Shown: positions 20,761-29,492 of the stretch, piece by piece | How positions within the stretch are numbered: the stretch's first letter is position 1 | Layout of the letters: each line of letters begins with the position of its first letter | The notes under the pieces: generated by a model | Seen by the model: only the letters and a program-made list of their open reading frames with translations | Database searches by the model: none | What the model was told of the DNA's origin: nothing | Assembly: GCA_021890795.1 (NCBI GenBank) | Contig: JAKKUO010000003.1 | Span: forward strand, 53,285-117,284 | Source: Bacillota bacterium | GTDB lineage: Bacteria > Bacillota > Sulfobacillia > Symbiobacteriales > ZC4RG38 | Length of the DNA: 64,000 nucleotides | Direction of reading: 5' to 3' | Program-made: the position numbers and the translations under genes

Positions 20761-21072
20761 CTAAAGGCTGCCGCTCTTCATCATCCGGTCCAGAACCTCC
20801 ATCAGTTCCGCGACAGCCTGATCCCCCTCCCCCCGGCGGATGGCGCTGGCGACGCAGCCCCGGGTGTGGCTCTCCAGAAGGTGCAGGGCCACCCGGTTGA
20901 GGGCCGCCCGGACCGCAGCGAGCTGGATCAGGATGTCAACGCAGTACCGGTCCTCCTCCACCATCCGCTGCAGGCCCCGCACCTGCCCCTCGATCTTCCG
21001 CAGCCGCTCGAGAAGCTCCGCCTTGTTCCGGAGGGCGGGGCCCGGCGGGATCACGGGAATCTCGTCGCCCAT
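20761..21072 (-). CDS. csoR: CsoR-family copper-sensing repressor
   Basis: A 103-residue all-helical DNA-binding repressor. The start is ATG 21072 after GGGGGGAGG. The Cu(I) signature is intact: Cys44 (DRYCVDIL), His69 and Cys73 (SHTRGC), the C-H-C set of Cu-type CsoR, rather than the Cys-only set of persulfide sensors. The N-terminal Pro-rich extension is followed by LLERLRKIEGQVRGLQRMVE, the family signature. The start overlaps the 3' end of the DUF1405 gene by 22 bases, so the two are translationally linked. No copper ATPase or chaperone is in the window. A matching operator is found at the trxB promoter. Confidence 0.93.
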   Translation of the reverse strand: MGDEIPVIPPGPALRNKAELLERLRKIEGQVRGLQRMVEEDRYCVDILIQLAAVRAALNRVALHLLESHTRGCVASAIRRGEGDQAVAELMEVLDRMMKSGSL

Positions 21073-21710
21073 CGCATCTGCCTCCCCCCATGGTGCCACC
21101 AGGCCTGCACCAGCGTCCACCCGCCCCAGACCAGGGAGAGGGCCAGGGCAACGGCCCGGGCGGTGGGCTCCATCGCCTCGTCCGGCAGGGTCGGGTGGGT
21201 GTGCCAGAGCCAGTAGTCCACCCCGTCCTGGAAGAAGAGCCAGGCCCAGGCCGCCAGGGCGGCGCCGGGGCTCGGCCGGTAATAGCGCAGGAAGAGCAGG
21301 CCCTGGACCCACATCCCGGCGTGGGATAGGGTCAGGTGCACATCGTCGAAGGTCCAGCGGCCGGCGGTCAGCGCGTGGAGGGGCAACACCGTGGCCGTCC
21401 ACAGGCCGTACTTCATGTTGGAAGCGAAGGCCACGGCCCCCAGCAGGGCCGGCCAGCCCCGGAGGCCGACCGGGGCGCCGGTCTCCGGGTCCGCGCCCGG
21501 GATCCGGCCCACGAGCAGGACCCCCAGGAACAGGGTGAGGAGAAAGGTGGACCCGGGGCTGTCGGGCACCACCGGCCAGTAGCGCACCGGCGTCTCCGCC
21601 AGTTGCCAGCGGTACCACCAGAAGCCGTAGATGGAACCGAGGAAGTTGACCGCCAGCAGGGCGGCCCACCAGCCCCGCCCGGTCGCCACCCCCCGGAAGA
21701 ACCGCCCCAT
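21051..21710 (-). CDS. DUF1405 membrane protein (YpjA-like)
   Basis: A 219-residue polytopic membrane protein with about six hydrophobic segments and many Trp residues. DUF1405 features include VNFLGSIYGFWWYRWQL at the N-terminus, VPDSPGSTFLLTLFLG, ASNMKYGLWT, LTLSHAGMWVQGLLF and DGVDYWLWHTHP. The start is ATG 21710 after GGGAGG. The function of the family is unknown; the conserved His, Asp and Trp residues in membrane helices could bind a metal or quinone. The overlap with csoR suggests a link with copper or redox stress, which is an inference. Confidence 0.85.
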   Translation of the reverse strand: MGRFFRGVATGRGWWAALLAVNFLGSIYGFWWYRWQLAETPVRYWPVVPDSPGSTFLLTLFLGVLLVGRIPGADPETGAPVGLRGWPALLGAVAFASNMKYGLWTATVLPLHALTAGRWTFDDVHLTLSHAGMWVQGLLFLRYYRPSPGAALAAWAWLFFQDGVDYWLWHTHPTLPDEAMEPTARAVALALSLVWGGWTLVQAWWHHGGRQMRWATRFP

Positions 21711-21737
21711 CCGCCGCCGCCTCCCGCGCTGCCGCCC

Positions 21738-21763
21738 TGGGTGTTATCTTTGGGTGTTATCTC
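21738..21763. repeat. 13-base tandem direct repeat upstream of DUF1405-csoR
   Basis: TGGGTGTTATCTT at 21738-21750 is followed directly by TGGGTGTTATCTC at 21751-21763 (12 of 13 identical). Next to it is GGGTAAACCC (21768-21775 region). The site is in the 84-base gap before the DUF1405-csoR pair. It may be a regulator-binding site or part of the promoter. Confidence 0.65.
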
Positions 21764-21794
21764 TTGGGGTAAACCCTTGCGACCCAGCCTTGCC

Positions 21795-22646
21795 TCACCG
21801 GCTGCTCCCCGCCCCGGCGCCGGACTGCTGCCCCGCCCCGGGAGCGGGGGCTTTCCCCTCAGGTTTCGAGGCCGGCGCCGGGACATCCTGCCGGCTCGCC
21901 GGGCCGCCCCCGGGGTCCGCCGGCTCCCCCTGCTCGGGTTCCGCTTCCCCCGCCGGCAGCGTCGCCCCGGCCTGGGCCGCGAGCTGGCGCATCTGTTCGA
22001 GGTTCATGGGCCCCGGAAACCGGACCCGGAGGATCCCCTCCCGATCCACAAAGTAACTGGTCGGGATGCCGGTGGCCAGGTAGGCCAGGGCCGCCCGGCC
22101 GCCGTCGTGGACCACCGGGAAGGTGACTCCCAGGGACCGGGCAAAGGCCGCGAGCTGCTCCGGCGACTCGGTGGGATCCGCCCCGATGGCCACCACCGCG
22201 ACGGCATCCCCCGCCTCGGCGGCCAGCCGCTCCAGGTCCGGCATCTCCGTCCTGCAGGGCCCGCACCAGGTGGCAAAGAAGTTGAGGAGGACCACCTTGC
22301 CCCGGAGGTCTGCCCCGGCCAGGGGCTTTCCGGTCCGCACGTCCACCCCCTGCCAGTCCGGTGCCGGCTCACCCACCTCCGGGCGCGGCCGGGGGCGCAC
22401 CGGCGCCGGTTCGGGGCTCTCGGCCCCCGAGCCGGGGCCGGGGGGCTCCTGGCCGGGCCCCGGGCCCGCCGGCGCCCGGAGTCCGCCGCAGCCGGCCACG
22501 AGGGCGAGCAGGCCGGCGGCCATGAGGGCCCGCCACCGCCGGACCGACCACCGACTGCCGCCCCACTGCCGGGCCAGCCGCCATCCGCCGCCCCAGCGCC
22601 CGAGGGCCCACCCCCCGCCGCCCGGAAGCGGTCCGCCGATCGCCAT
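21795..22646 (-). CDS. TlpA/ResA-like thiol-disulfide oxidoreductase lipoprotein
   Basis: A 283-residue exported redox protein. The signal segment ends in a lipobox, LLALVAGC, with the lipidated Cys at 53. A Pro-rich linker follows, then a thioredoxin-like domain with [20 protein letters not shown] (active-site Cys128 and Cys131) and the cis-Pro region [14 protein letters not shown] long Pro/Ala/Gly tail follows residue 230. Proteins of this type reduce disulfides outside the membrane, for example in cytochrome c maturation. The N-terminal 35 residues before the signal helix are unusually Trp/Gly-rich; the annotated ATG 22646 has a good GGAGGGA site, so they are probably real. Confidence 0.87.
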   Translation of the reverse strand: MAIGGPLPGGGGWALGRWGGGWRLARQWGGSRWSVRRWRALMAAGLLALVAGCGGLRAPAGPGPGQEPPGPGSGAESPEPAPVRPRPRPEVGEPAPDWQGVDVRTGKPLAGADLRGKVVLLNFFATWCGPCRTEMPDLERLAAEAGDAVAVVAIGADPTESPEQLAAFARSLGVTFPVVHDGGRAALAYLATGIPTSYFVDREGILRVRFPGPMNLEQMRQLAAQAGATLPAGEAEPEQGEPADPGGGPASRQDVPAPASKPEGKAPAPGAGQQSGAGAGSSR

Positions 22647-23071
22647 TCCGATCCCTCCCTCCGGCCTCCGGCATGCCCGCGCAGGAATCTGCCCCGGTCA
22701 TACCGAATCGATTCTCCGGATCAAAAATCTGGCTTGCGCAGCCATCGCGACAACCTGCCGCCGCGGCATCCAAGCCGACTTCCCGTCCACAGGACAGAGG
22801 AACGGGCGCCAACCGGCGCCCGCTGCCGTCTGAACCCAAATGTAACCCAAATCCGTCTTCTTCGCAAGGGAGGGGTCGGGGAGCGGCGCCGCGGCGGGTG
22901 AGCCTGGCAACTGGGTACACTTCTTGGCAGGAAAAGACGTCACAATCGGTGCAGACTTCTGCCAGGGAAGACTTCCCACGGAGCCGGCCAAAGGCTGCCG
23001 GCCCCGGGACCGGGGCGTGCGGCGCCCCTCCGGACAACCGAAATCGGCACGCCGGTCAGGGAGGTATCGGC
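22647..23071. other. Divergent intergenic region upstream of moxR operon
   Basis: About 425 bases with no convincing gene, although frames stay open by chance. The moxR frame is open back to 22673, but its only good ribosome site is at 23060-23064. GC content is lower than in coding DNA around 22690-22860. Hairpin-forming stretches are present, such as CCGGCC(AAAGG)CTGCCGGCC near 22990-23010. It may hold a structured leader for moxR. I could not match it to a known riboswitch class. Confidence 0.35.
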
Positions 23072-24043
23072 TTGACGTACCTGGGTACCGAGCTTCGGCC
23101 GGTCTTTCGCCAGGTGGTGGCGAACATCGACCGGGTCCTCATCGGCAAGCAGCGGGAGGTCCAGATGGTCCTGGTCGCGGTGCTGTGCCAGGGCCACATT
23201 CTGATTGAGGATGTGCCGGGGGTGGGGAAGACCACCCTGGTCCGGGCCCTGGCCCGGAGCCTGGGGTGCCAGTTCCGGCGGATCCAGTTCACCCCGGACC
23301 TCTTGCCTTCGGACATCACCGGGGTGAGCATCTGGAACCCGGCCACCGGGCAGTTCGAGTTCCGGCCGGGGCCCATCATGAGCCAGATCGTCCTGGCGGA
23401 CGAGATCAACCGGACCTCGCCCAAGACCCAGGCCGCCCTCCTGGAGGCGATGGAGGAGCGGCAGGTGACGGTGGACGGGGTCACCTACCCCCTGCCCCGG
23501 CCCTTCCTGGTGATGGCCACCCAGAACCCCATCGAGTACGAAGGCACCTTCCCTCTGCCCGAGGCCCAGTTGGACCGGTTCCTTCTCCGGCTCCGGCTCG
23601 GCTACCCGAGCCGGGAGGAGGAGCGGCGGATCCTGCGCCAGGCCGGGGAGAACCTCCTCCTGGACCTGGAGCCGGTGATGACCCCCGAGGAACTGGTGGC
23701 GGCCCAGGGGGAGGTGGCCCAGGTCCAGGTGGAGGCCTCGGTGGAGGACTACCTCCTCCACCTCATCAGCCGGACCCGGGAGCACCGGGACGTCTACCTG
23801 GGCGCCAGCCCCCGGGCGGCCATCGCCCTCTACCGGGCGGCCCAGGCCCTGGCGTACCTCCGGGGGCGGGACTACGTCCTGCCCGACGACGTCAAGGAGA
23901 TGGCTCCCCTGGTCCTGGGCCATCGGATCCTCCTCCGGCCCGAGGCCCGGCTCCGGGGTCTGACGCCGGCGGACCTCTTGGCCAGTATCCTCCAGGAGGT
24001 ACCGGTGCCGACGGGGGTGAGGAGCCATTCCCGCTCTTCGTGA
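23072..24043 (+). CDS. MoxR-family AAA+ ATPase
   Basis: A 323-residue AAA+ chaperone-like ATPase. The start is TTG 23072, seven bases after GGGAGG. Walker A lies in [20 protein letters not shown], Walker B in [20 protein letters not shown], and sensor 1 in [20 protein letters not shown]. The C-terminal lid is typical of the family. MoxR proteins usually work with DUF58 (and VWA) proteins, and here the DUF58 gene follows within 25 bases, then a transglutaminase-like membrane protein. This three-gene arrangement is widespread in bacteria, but its substrates are mostly unknown. Confidence 0.93.
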   Translation: MTYLGTELRPVFRQVVANIDRVLIGKQREVQMVLVAVLCQGHILIEDVPGVGKTTLVRALARSLGCQFRRIQFTPDLLPSDITGVSIWNPATGQFEFRPGPIMSQIVLADEINRTSPKTQAALLEAMEERQVTVDGVTYPLPRPFLVMATQNPIEYEGTFPLPEAQLDRFLLRLRLGYPSREEERRILRQAGENLLLDLEPVMTPEELVAAQGEVAQVQVEASVEDYLLHLISRTREHRDVYLGASPRAAIALYRAAQALAYLRGRDYVLPDDVKEMAPLVLGHRILLRPEARLRGLTPADLLASILQEVPVPTGVRSHSRSS

Positions 24044-24068
24044 CGGACGGCTCCTGATCCTGGCCGGG

Positions 24069-25319
24069 ATGGCCTTCGGCTTTGCCCGGATCGCGGGGGG
24101 CGCCCTGCCCTGGTACCTCTTCTACGCCTCCCTGGGGCTCGTCTTGGCCGCGGCCCTCTGGGCCTGGGGGATCCAGCGGACCCTCCAGTGCACCCTCGCC
24201 GTCGACCGGTACCAGTTCCAGGTGGGGGAGACGATCCCGGTGCGGCTGCGGGTGGAGACCGAAGGCTTCCTGCCCCTGCCGTGGGTCGAGGTGACCGACG
24301 GCACGCCGGCCCACCTGGTGGCCTGCGACGCCCCCCGGCAGGCGACGGCGGTCGCCCCCCTGGGCAGCCGGGTCGTCACCTTCCACCTCCGGGCCCGGCG
24401 CCGGGGGCATTTCCGGATCGGCCCCATCACCGCGGTCACCGGGGACGGCTTCGGGCTCTTCACCGTCACCCGGGCGGTGGAGAGCCCCCGGCCGGTGACC
24501 GTCTACCCCCGGGTGGTGCCCCTCCGGGAGGCCCCGGTACCCCTGGGGCAGCCCTTCGGCCACATCCGGACCCGGCAGAAGGCCTTCGTGGACCCGTACA
24601 GCCTGGCCGGGATCCGGCCCTACCAGCCCGGGGACAACCCCCGGCACATCCACTGGCGGGTCTCCGCCCGGCGGGGCGAACTGCACTTGAAAGAGTTCGA
24701 ATTGACCGCCACCACCGAACTGGTGATCTTCCTCGACCTGTGCGCCGCGGCCCACGTCCAGGGCTCCCGGGGAGAGACCGGGGAGACTGCCGTGGAACTG
24801 GCCGCGAGCCTGGCGGACCTGGCGGCCCGGCGCCACTTCCCCCTCAGCCTCGTCGCGGTGGGCGATCAGCGGCACCACGTGCCCCTGACCCGGGGCCACC
24901 GGGCCCTGGACCAGGTGCTGGAGGTACTGGCCCGGGTGGAAATGTCCGGCTCCGCCCCCCTGGCCCAGGTGCTCCAGTTCGAGGCCCCGGCCCTGCCACC
25001 CCGGGCCACCCTGGCTCTCATCACCCCCCGGTTGGACATCGCCCTGGCCCAGGAGGTGCTCCGGCTCCGGGAGAGCCATCCGCTGATGCTTATCGCCCTT
25101 CAGGCCGAGACTTTCGCCCCGGAGAACCCCTCCCTCCAGGCGGAGGCGCCAGCCCAGGCCCAACTCCGGCTGCGCCTTGCTGGGGCCCGGGTGCCGGTCT
25201 ACGCCGTCGCCGCGGGGAGCGACATCGGGGACCTCGCCGCCATGCAGGTGCTGGCTGCGCCGGAGCCGGGCGGGGCCGCTGCCGGCGCCGGTGCCCGGCG
25301 GGCAGGAGGTGAGGGATGA
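24069..25319 (+). CDS. DUF58 domain protein
   Basis: A 416-residue protein with N-terminal hydrophobic segments (ALPWYLFYASLGLVLAAALW), an immunoglobulin-like region (YQFQVGETIPVRLRVETEG) and the DUF58 signature (YSLAGIRPYQPGDNPRHIHW, then SARRGELHLKEFELTAT). A von Willebrand factor A-like fold with VIFLDLCAA follows. It pairs with the MoxR ATPase upstream and overlaps the next gene by 4 bases (ATGA). The ATG at 24069 lacks an obvious ribosome site, so translation may be coupled to moxR. Confidence 0.88.
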   Translation: MAFGFARIAGGALPWYLFYASLGLVLAAALWAWGIQRTLQCTLAVDRYQFQVGETIPVRLRVETEGFLPLPWVEVTDGTPAHLVACDAPRQATAVAPLGSRVVTFHLRARRRGHFRIGPITAVTGDGFGLFTVTRAVESPRPVTVYPRVVPLREAPVPLGQPFGHIRTRQKAFVDPYSLAGIRPYQPGDNPRHIHWRVSARRGELHLKEFELTATTELVIFLDLCAAAHVQGSRGETGETAVELAASLADLAARRHFPLSLVAVGDQRHHVPLTRGHRALDQVLEVLARVEMSGSAPLAQVLQFEAPALPPRATLALITPRLDIALAQEVLRLRESHPLMLIALQAETFAPENPSLQAEAPAQAQLRLRLAGARVPVYAVAAGSDIGDLAAMQVLAAPEPGGAAAGAGARRAGGEG

Positions 25320-27745
25320 TGCGCCCGGTCCGGCCGACCGCGGCCCAGCAGGCCCTGGCGGTGGGCTTCACCGGCATCATGACCGCAGCGCTCCTCTTCT
25401 CCCTGGCGGGGTTCTGGCGGCAGTCCTTCTCCCCCGGCCCTCTCCTGGCCGTTGCCGGAGGAGCCGCCGCCCTCGGGTGGCTGGGCTGGCGCCGGCTCCG
25501 CTGGCTGATCCTGCTCCTCACCCTCACCTTCCTCGGCGGCCTCGGACTGCCCATCGCCGCCCGGTACGCCGCCATGCGGTGGAACTGGACCGGCCTTTTC
25601 CCCGCGGCCGCGCCGGTGGAGAGGCTGCTCTGGGACCTGTGGCCCTGGGCAGGCCAGGTCGCGAGAGGGCGGTTCGAGACCATGCCCCCGTCGGTGGCCT
25701 GGTTCTTCCTCGCCCTGACGGGCCTGGGAGCGGCCCTTTTCATCCTCCGGGAGGCCCTGGGCCGGGGAGAGACCTTCTGGTCCCTGGTGGCCGGAGCCGG
25801 GATCTTCGGCTTCCAGTGGGTGCTGTACTGGGACGCTGCCCAGCCCTTCCTCATCGCCTACGTCGCCGCAGGGGTGCTCCTCTGGTCGGTGGTCCACCCG
25901 GCCCACCGGTTGCTCCGGTGGGCCCGGGAGGGCTGGCGGGTGAACCACCTGCCCGGCTGGACCGGGAGCGCGGTGGCCGGCCTCGGGGTCGTGCTCGTAG
26001 CCGCGCTGCTGCCGACCTACGAGGCGGCAGACCTGGGTGCACTGGCCGAAGACCTCCGGTCCGCCTTCCCGGCCCTGCAGCGGCTCCGGGGGGGCTCCGG
26101 CAGCGGCGGCCTGTTGCCCGCCTTCGGCCTCCGGCAGGTGGGCTTCGGGGGCGACACCGACGCCCTGGGAGGGCCGGTGGTCCCCGACGACCGGGTCGCC
26201 CTCCGGGTCCGGCTGGACCAGCGGGTAGAGGGGCCGCTTTACCTCCGGGGCACCGTGCACACGGCGTACAGCGGCCGGGGCTGGTACCTTCCCCGGCCGG
26301 CGGAATGGACCGAACTTCCCCCGGACCAGCCGCTGCCCTCGGCGTACCACAGCCAGGTGCCCAGGCAGTACCTCCGGGTGAGCATCACCCCGGTCACCCT
26401 CCGGACCGCCACCCTCTTCTCGCCCCTGGAGCCCGCGCTGGTGGTCCGGGCGCCAAGCCCCCGGGTCGGCCCCGAGGGGACCCTGGCGGCCGGTCGGGCG
26501 CCGGAGCCGGGGGAGACCTACGAGGTGATGGCCCGGGTCGGCCGGACCTCGGCCCAGCAGGTCCGGGCCCTCACCCAACCCGGGGCCTTGCCGGCGTCTC
26601 CTGACACCCCGGACCTCCAGGAGTACCTTCAGTTTCCCGACGGGCCCGCCCTGGCCGAGGTCCGGCGGCTGGCCGAGGCCATCACCGCACCCTACGACCA
26701 CCCCTTCGACAAGGCCGTTGCCCTCGAGGCGTACCTCCGGGAGCAGTACCCGTACCGGCTGGACGTCCCTTCCCCGCCCCGGGTCCCCCCGGAGGGATGG
26801 GACTTTGTCCACCACTTCCTCTTTGAGGTCCGGGCCGGCTACTGCACCTACCACTCCACCGCCATGGCGGTGATGCTCCGGACCCTGGGGATCCCCGCCC
26901 GCTGGGTCCAGGGCTTTGCCGTCTATCCGGGGAACGCCACGGAGGTCGCCGTCCGGAACCGGGACGCCCACGCCTGGGTCGAGGCCTACTTCCCGGGCTA
27001 CGGCTGGGTGATCTTTGACCCGACCCCCCGGGGCGACATCCCGCCCCCGGACCGGAGCTACGTCCCGCCTCCCCCCTCCGAGGCCGGACTGGAGGACCCC
27101 TTCCTGGACGACCCCACCCTGGACCGGGAGCACCGGCCAGCGACTCCCTCCGAAGCCGAGCCCGACCCCGGCCCCACCGGGGGCGACGGGACCCCGGCCG
27201 CCGGGCCTGGGCTGGCCGGGTCCTGGCTCCGGACGGCTGCCCTGAGTCTGGGGGCCCTGGCCGCTCTCCTCAGCCTGCTCGCGGCCTTCCGGCTCCGCAC
27301 CGGCATCGCCTGGCGGCAGCCGCAGCTGGCGGTCCAGCAAGCCTACGAGCACCTCACCCGGCTCCTGGGCCAGTTCGGCTACGGACCCCTGCCCAGCCAG
27401 ACGCCCCGGGAGTACCTGAGGGTCCTCACCGTCAGCTTTCCGGAGCTCTACCCGGCCCTGGTCCCGCTGGTCACGGCCTACGAGCGGGTCCGGTACGGTC
27501 CCCCGGGCGCGCCGCCGCCCCCGGAGGCCGCGGCCGCCGCCCAGGCGGCCCTGGCCGCGGTCCGGCAGCGGCTCCGGGAGCGGTTCGGTCCGGTCTACTA
27601 CCTCTGGCGCCGGCTCACGGTCTGGCAGCCGGGGAGCCACCTGCTGCCGGGGAGCGGAGCCGCCGGCGCTCGACCCACAGCGCGATCCAGACGCTCAGCT
27701 GGTAGAGCAGCAGCAGCGGCACCGCCATGGTCAGCTGGTCGATGA
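25316..27745 (+). CDS. TgpA-like membrane transglutaminase/protease
   Basis: An 809-residue protein with a multi-span N-terminal membrane domain (DUF3488 type, about six helices in the first 190 residues), an external transglutaminase-like core, a membrane helix near 640-660, and a C-terminal DUF4129-like region. The catalytic triad is visible: Cys510 in RAGYCTYHSTAMA, His552 in RDAHAWVEAYFPG, and Asp near 568 in VIFDPTPRGD. The core faces outside and may act on peptidoglycan or surface proteins. It is the last gene of the moxR-DUF58 operon. Its final 43 codons overlap the 3' end of the convergent tatC gene, and that tail is Ala/Arg-rich, probably extended by loss of an earlier stop. Confidence 0.9.
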   Translation: MMRPVRPTAAQQALAVGFTGIMTAALLFSLAGFWRQSFSPGPLLAVAGGAAALGWLGWRRLRWLILLLTLTFLGGLGLPIAARYAAMRWNWTGLFPAAAPVERLLWDLWPWAGQVARGRFETMPPSVAWFFLALTGLGAALFILREALGRGETFWSLVAGAGIFGFQWVLYWDAAQPFLIAYVAAGVLLWSVVHPAHRLLRWAREGWRVNHLPGWTGSAVAGLGVVLVAALLPTYEAADLGALAEDLRSAFPALQRLRGGSGSGGLLPAFGLRQVGFGGDTDALGGPVVPDDRVALRVRLDQRVEGPLYLRGTVHTAYSGRGWYLPRPAEWTELPPDQPLPSAYHSQVPRQYLRVSITPVTLRTATLFSPLEPALVVRAPSPRVGPEGTLAAGRAPEPGETYEVMARVGRTSAQQVRALTQPGALPASPDTPDLQEYLQFPDGPALAEVRRLAEAITAPYDHPFDKAVALEAYLREQYPYRLDVPSPPRVPPEGWDFVHHFLFEVRAGYCTYHSTAMAVMLRTLGIPARWVQGFAVYPGNATEVAVRNRDAHAWVEAYFPGYGWVIFDPTPRGDIPPPDRSYVPPPPSEAGLEDPFLDDPTLDREHRPATPSEAEPDPGPTGGDGTPAAGPGLAGSWLRTAALSLGALAALLSLLAAFRLRTGIAWRQPQLAVQQAYEHLTRLLGQFGYGPLPSQTPREYLRVLTVSFPELYPALVPLVTAYERVRYGPPGAPPPPEAAAAAQAALAAVRQRLRERFGPVYYLWRRLTVWQPGSHLLPGSGAAGARPTARSRRSAGRAAAAAPPWSAGR

Positions 27746-28394
27746 CCGAGGGCCCCGGAGAGAGGAAGGCCGCCAGGATCAGGACGCCGACGATGGCGAA
27801 CTTGCGCAGCCGAATGAGGAGCGTGCCGCTGAGGATCCCGAGCTGGGCCAGCAGGTAGACCGCCACCGGCAGCTCAAAGGCGATCCCCAGGGGCACGGTG
27901 ATCCGCAGGATCAGGTTGAAGTAGGTCCGGGGGGTGAGGAACATCTGGGTGTTGCTGGCGGCGGTGAACTCGACGAAGAACCGGAGGCTGGCCCGGAACA
28001 CCACGAAGTAGCCGAAGAGCACGCCCAGAACGAAGAGCAGGATCCCGGCGGGCAGCAGGGTGAAGAGGTACCGCTTCTCCTGGGGCGTCAGGGCCGGCAG
28101 GATGAAGGCGATGATCTGGTAGAGGATGACCGGCGAGGCCAGGACCAGCCCCGCGATCACCCCCATGTGGAACTGGACCATGAAGACCTCGGTGGGGCTG
28201 AGGGCCGTCAGTTCCTGGGGCGCCTGGGCGGCCAGCCACCGGTAGAGCCGGCCGACGAAGACCCACCCGACCGCGATCCCCACCGCGCTCGCGATCAGGC
28301 TCCAGATGATCCGGCGGCGGAGCTCTTCCAGGTGTTCCACCAAGGGGGCCGGCCGGTCCGTACGCCCACCCCCGTTCTGACCCGGTGCGGCCAT
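27615..28394 (-). CDS. tatC: Sec-independent protein translocase TatC
   Basis: A 259-residue membrane protein with six predicted helices that binds twin-arginine signal peptides. The family motif LVEHLEELRRRIIWSLIA is near the N-terminus, the periplasmic loop FMVQFHMGVIAGLVLASPVI and the pair FILPALTPQEKRYL follow, and FRASLRFF and TPRTYFNLI come later. No tatA gene is next to it. It is 66 bases downstream of the M42 peptidase run on the same strand and overlaps the convergent transglutaminase gene by 131 bases. Confidence 0.95.
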   Translation of the reverse strand: MAAPGQNGGGRTDRPAPLVEHLEELRRRIIWSLIASAVGIAVGWVFVGRLYRWLAAQAPQELTALSPTEVFMVQFHMGVIAGLVLASPVILYQIIAFILPALTPQEKRYLFTLLPAGILLFVLGVLFGYFVVFRASLRFFVEFTAASNTQMFLTPRTYFNLILRITVPLGIAFELPVAVYLLAQLGILSGTLLIRLRKFAIVGVLILAAFLSPGPSVIDQLTMAVPLLLLYQLSVWIALWVERRRLRSPAAGGSPAARP

Positions 28395-28460
28395 GGGTTG
28401 CTGCTGCCTCCCCTGGGTTGCGGATCGATCCGACGGATTCCGGCGGCCGGCGGGCCCTAC

Positions 28461-29492
28461 CTAGGCCCCGCCGGCCGCCCCCGTCCCAAGCTCCGGAGCC
28501 GGCTCCTGGCTCATCAGGGCGTGGAGCCAAGCCACCGCCCCTTCCAGGTCCCCGGGGTCCACCACCTCCGCGGGCGTCCCCCGGTACCGGAGGGGGATCC
28601 CCAGCACCCCGGTGGGCACCCCCTCCTCCACGCTCTGCACCCCGGCGGCCTCGGTGCTGCCGGTGGGCAGGACCTCGGGCTGCCACTGGACCCCGGCTGC
28701 GGCCGCGGCCCGCTCCAGCGCCGCCCGAGCCGCCGGCCGGAGCGCCCAGCCGCCGTCTTTCAGCCGGAGGGCCGGGCCGGCCCCCAGCCGGGCCGCCGCC
28801 CCCTCCTTCCCCTCCGCCGGGGTCGCGTCCACCACCACCGCCAGATCCGGCCGGACCTGGTAGGTGGCGGTCCGGGCCCCCCGGGGGGCGACCTGCCCCT
28901 GGACCGTGAAGGCCAGGTGGACCTCCCAGGGGCTGTCGCCCAGGCGGCGGAGCGCGGCGATGATGGCAGCGCAGCCGGCCCGGTTGTCCAGGGCCGGACC
29001 GGCCCACCGGGAGCCGAGCTCAGTCAGCTCCCCGTGGAGGACAAAGAACTCCCCGGCCCGGACCCAGGCCTCGGCCTCTTCCCGGCTGCGAGCGCCGATG
29101 TCCACCCAACAGTTCTGGAGCTTCACCTCTTTGGGGTCGTCAACCGGCTCCCCGCCCAGGACCCCCAGCCGGCCGTCGGCAAAGCGCACCCGCTGCCCCC
29201 AGGCCGCCACCAGGCTCAGGCCTCCCACCGGGGCGAACCGGAGCTGCCCCCGGTCCGTATAGCCGGTGACGATGCCACCGGGGGCATCCATGTGGGCCAC
29301 CAGGAGGAGCTTCCGCGCCGCCCCGGTTCCCGCCGCCCCCCGGGGGCGCCGGACCGCGAGGAGGTTGCCCAGGGCGTCGGTCCGCACCTCGTCTACGTAG
29401 GGCCGGATGAGGTCCGCGATGGCCGCGGCCACCGCCTGCTCCCGACCCGGCGGGCCCCAGGCCGCGGTGAGCTGGGCCAGCAGTTCCTTCAC
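28461..29492 (-). CDS. M42 peptidase paralogue with degraded active site
   Basis: A 343-residue protein of the M42 (glutamyl aminopeptidase/cellulase-like) fold. The start is GTG 29492, overlapping the previous stop in GTGA. It keeps the first metal ligands, His67 and Asp69 (VAHMDAPG), and Asp169 (ALDNRAG). At the catalytic Glu-Glu position it has Gly199-Gln200 (FTVQGQVAPRG), and the final metal His is replaced (LRYRGTPAE instead of RYxH). It is therefore probably not an active aminopeptidase. The reading frame is intact and full length, so it is likely kept for another role, such as a structural subunit of a mixed dodecamer with the two neighbours. Confidence 0.85.
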   Translation of the reverse strand: MKELLAQLTAAWGPPGREQAVAAAIADLIRPYVDEVRTDALGNLLAVRRPRGAAGTGAARKLLLVAHMDAPGGIVTGYTDRGQLRFAPVGGLSLVAAWGQRVRFADGRLGVLGGEPVDDPKEVKLQNCWVDIGARSREEAEAWVRAGEFFVLHGELTELGSRWAGPALDNRAGCAAIIAALRRLGDSPWEVHLAFTVQGQVAPRGARTATYQVRPDLAVVVDATPAEGKEGAAARLGAGPALRLKDGGWALRPAARAALERAAAAAGVQWQPEVLPTGSTEAAGVQSVEEGVPTGVLGIPLRYRGTPAEVVDPGDLEGAVAWLHALMSQEPAPELGTGAAGGA

